A DNA stretch of 62,960 nucleotides, from NCBI GenBank assembly GCA_017513445.1, contig JAFXFS010000007.1, positions 1 to 62,960 on the forward strand, given 5' to 3'. Made by a program: the position numbers and the translations under genes. The notes beneath the pieces were generated by a model that saw only the letters and a list, made by a program, of their open reading frames with translations, was not told the origin of the DNA and did no database searches. The stretch comes from Bacteroidales bacterium. Its GTDB lineage: Bacteria; Bacteroidota; Bacteroidia; Bacteroidales; UBA932. Below, piece after piece: positions 62,010-62,960 of the stretch (position 1 is its first letter; each line of letters opens with the position of its first letter).

Positions 62010-62043
62010 GAGAAACGACCCCGATTTTGCGAGGTCGTTTCTC
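62010..62043. terminator. Hairpin between integrase 2 and the HTH genes
   Basis: GAGAAACGACC (62010-62020) pairs perfectly with GGTCGTTTCTC (62033-62043). It lies between convergent genes and can serve both. Confidence 0.7.
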
Positions 62044-62060
62044 TATTTAGGCAGATTGAG

Positions 62061-62366
62061 TTATACCCATCGTTGTTCTTCGACACACCGTTTGTGGGAG
62101 TCTTCAAGAATTTTTCTGATTTCAGACTCTTTATACAGAGCCTTACCCTGTACGATATAGTAAGGAATCATTCTCGCCGAGCGATACTCCTGCAATGTCC
62201 TTCGACTCACTTTCAATACTTTTGCAAGCTCTTCGTCTGTCATGAAGTAATCGCTCTTAAACATCGGTTGTGGTCTTGAACCGTTCTTGTCGAGCAGTTC
62301 ATTCATCTTCTTCAATCGTTGAAGGATTTCCGCTATCTGCGGATCTTTCTTATCAAGGAAATACAT
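62061..62366 (-). CDS. Small HTH (excisionase-like) protein A
   Basis: 101 residues. A coiled N-terminal part (PQIAEILQRLKKMNELLDKN) followed by a MerR-like/HTH_17 domain: MTDEELAKVLKVSRRTLQEY, RMIPYYIVQGKALYKESEI. In Bacteroides elements such proteins next to integrases act as excision factors or regulators. One of three paralogs in a row. Confidence 0.85.
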   Translation of the reverse strand: MYFLDKKDPQIAEILQRLKKMNELLDKNGSRPQPMFKSDYFMTDEELAKVLKVSRRTLQEYRSARMIPYYIVQGKALYKESEIRKILEDSHKRCVEEQRWV

Positions 62367-62368
62367 AA

Positions 62369-62662
62369 TTACAATTGGGGTTTTAGTGGATAATAATTTG
62401 ATTGCATCAGTTTCTCTACATCTTCAGGCTTGTAGAAAATCTTGTGTTTGATTCGGCTGAAAGGTATAAGCCCCTTATCTCGATACACCTGAAGGGTGCG
62501 TTTCGAGATACGCATAATGTCGCATACCTGCTGGTTGTCCAGCCACTTTTTCAGAGCCAGGTCCTCATGAGGACAACAAAATTTGCTCACTTTCTCTTCG
62601 AGTGCCAACAGATGATTACAAATCTCGTCAAAGGCTCTCTTTTCAATAAGTACCATTTCCAT
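62369..62662 (-). CDS. Small HTH (excisionase-like) protein B
   Basis: 97 residues. HTH_17 segment WLDNQQVCDIMRISKRTLQV, then LIPFSRIKHKIFYKPEDVEK. Two bases separate it from protein A, so they share a message. The CCPHED stretch before the HTH is not seen in the paralogs. Confidence 0.85.
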   Translation of the reverse strand: MEMVLIEKRAFDEICNHLLALEEKVSKFCCPHEDLALKKWLDNQQVCDIMRISKRTLQVYRDKGLIPFSRIKHKIFYKPEDVEKLMQSNYYPLKPQL

Positions 62663-62692
62663 TTTTTGTCATTTTTTTAAGTTATACATTGA

Positions 62693-62950
62693 TTAGTTTC
62701 TCATACTTGCCGGAAGTGTCAAGCCCTTTTGTTCAAAGAAGTCCTTGACCTCGGAAGCCTTGTAGTATGTTCGTCCGTCAATCATATAGTAGCGGATAAG
62801 TTTCTTCTGGCGGTAGCGAGCAAGGGTACGGTGAGTCACGCCAAGCAGTTTGCTCAGGTCGTAGTTATCCAGCAATGTGTCGCCATCGAGACACTCCTTC
62901 ATCTTGTTCTGTCGCTCCAGCATCTTCTCAATCTTATCGAAGCGTTCCAT
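62693..62950 (-). CDS. Small HTH (excisionase-like) protein C, probably incomplete at the window edge
   Basis: At least 85 residues: MERFDKIEKMLERQNKMKEC, then HTH LLDNYDLSKLLGVTHRTLAR and RYYMIDGRTYYKASEVKDFF. The frame stays open to the window edge, so the true start may lie outside. Paralog of A and B, separated from B by 30 bases. Confidence 0.8.
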   Translation of the reverse strand: MERFDKIEKMLERQNKMKECLDGDTLLDNYDLSKLLGVTHRTLARYRQKKLIRYYMIDGRTYYKASEVKDFFEQKGLTLPASMRN

Positions 62951-62960
62951 CAGTTGGATG

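Overview
The window is chromosomal DNA from an AT-rich member of the Bacteroidota, most likely order Bacteroidales. This rests on gene content (DPP III with HExxGH, C11 and M6 peptidases, a histone H1-like protein, the BT_3928-type DoxX protein, GHL10, a ThiE-TenA fusion), on repeated Bacteroidetes-type promoters (TTTG, about 17-22 bases, TAnnTTTG), on many lipoprotein signals, and on Bacteroides-type mobile-element relics. The genus cannot be fixed from the sequence alone.

Layout. 1-340: end of an rRNA operon (23S 3' end, 5S, terminator). 0.46-15.65 kb: mostly housekeeping genes (a periplasmic binding lipoprotein with an NhaC-type antiporter, phoH, capA-like, SPOR lipoprotein, gcvT, an M28 peptidase-TonB_C fusion, leuS, yitT-like, trkA, folE, a LolD-like ATPase, a PduO-type cobalamin adenosyltransferase, a DUF2795-like gene). 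15.63-26.92 kb: an accessory island. It begins at the 3' end of the DUF2795-like gene and is bounded by a 14-base direct repeat. 27.0-28.8 kb: a scarred stretch with an IS30 fossil, a broken outer-membrane gene and one intact outer-membrane gene inside a 15-base inverted repeat. 28.8-59.0 kb: core genes, including an NrtR-type regulator with operator-like palindromes, cca, holA, alr, a lipid glycosylation operon, several peptidases, ferritin, manA, pth, rplY, tmk, folP and a riboswitch-controlled thiamine salvage operon. 59.4 kb to the end: the integrase end of a second mobile element (two tandem tyrosine recombinases, then three small HTH genes on the other strand). It looks richer in G+C and runs off the window.

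The most unusual content is the six-gene operon at 17.6-26.0 kb in the island. Its genes overlap or are at most 3 bases apart. They encode a B12-type radical SAM enzyme, a GT4 glycosyltransferase, a 955-residue protein joining a CBS-like region, an SGNH-like region, a CitC-type nucleotidyltransferase and a HipA-like kinase fold, a 118-residue partner, a PP-loop ATPase with SGGKDS, and a uracil-phosphoribosyltransferase-like domain fused to a histidine phosphatase. I infer a dedicated pathway for a small molecule, perhaps nucleoside-like or nucleotide-activated and glycosylated. The product cannot be named. The operon sits beside an XRE regulator, a decayed relaxase, a decayed DUF4143 ATPase and a HEPN-like membrane protein.

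Dispersed palindromic repeats (two hairpin types, often together) fill several intergenic gaps and are a genome-wide family rather than genes. No CRISPR array, tRNA or replication origin was seen.
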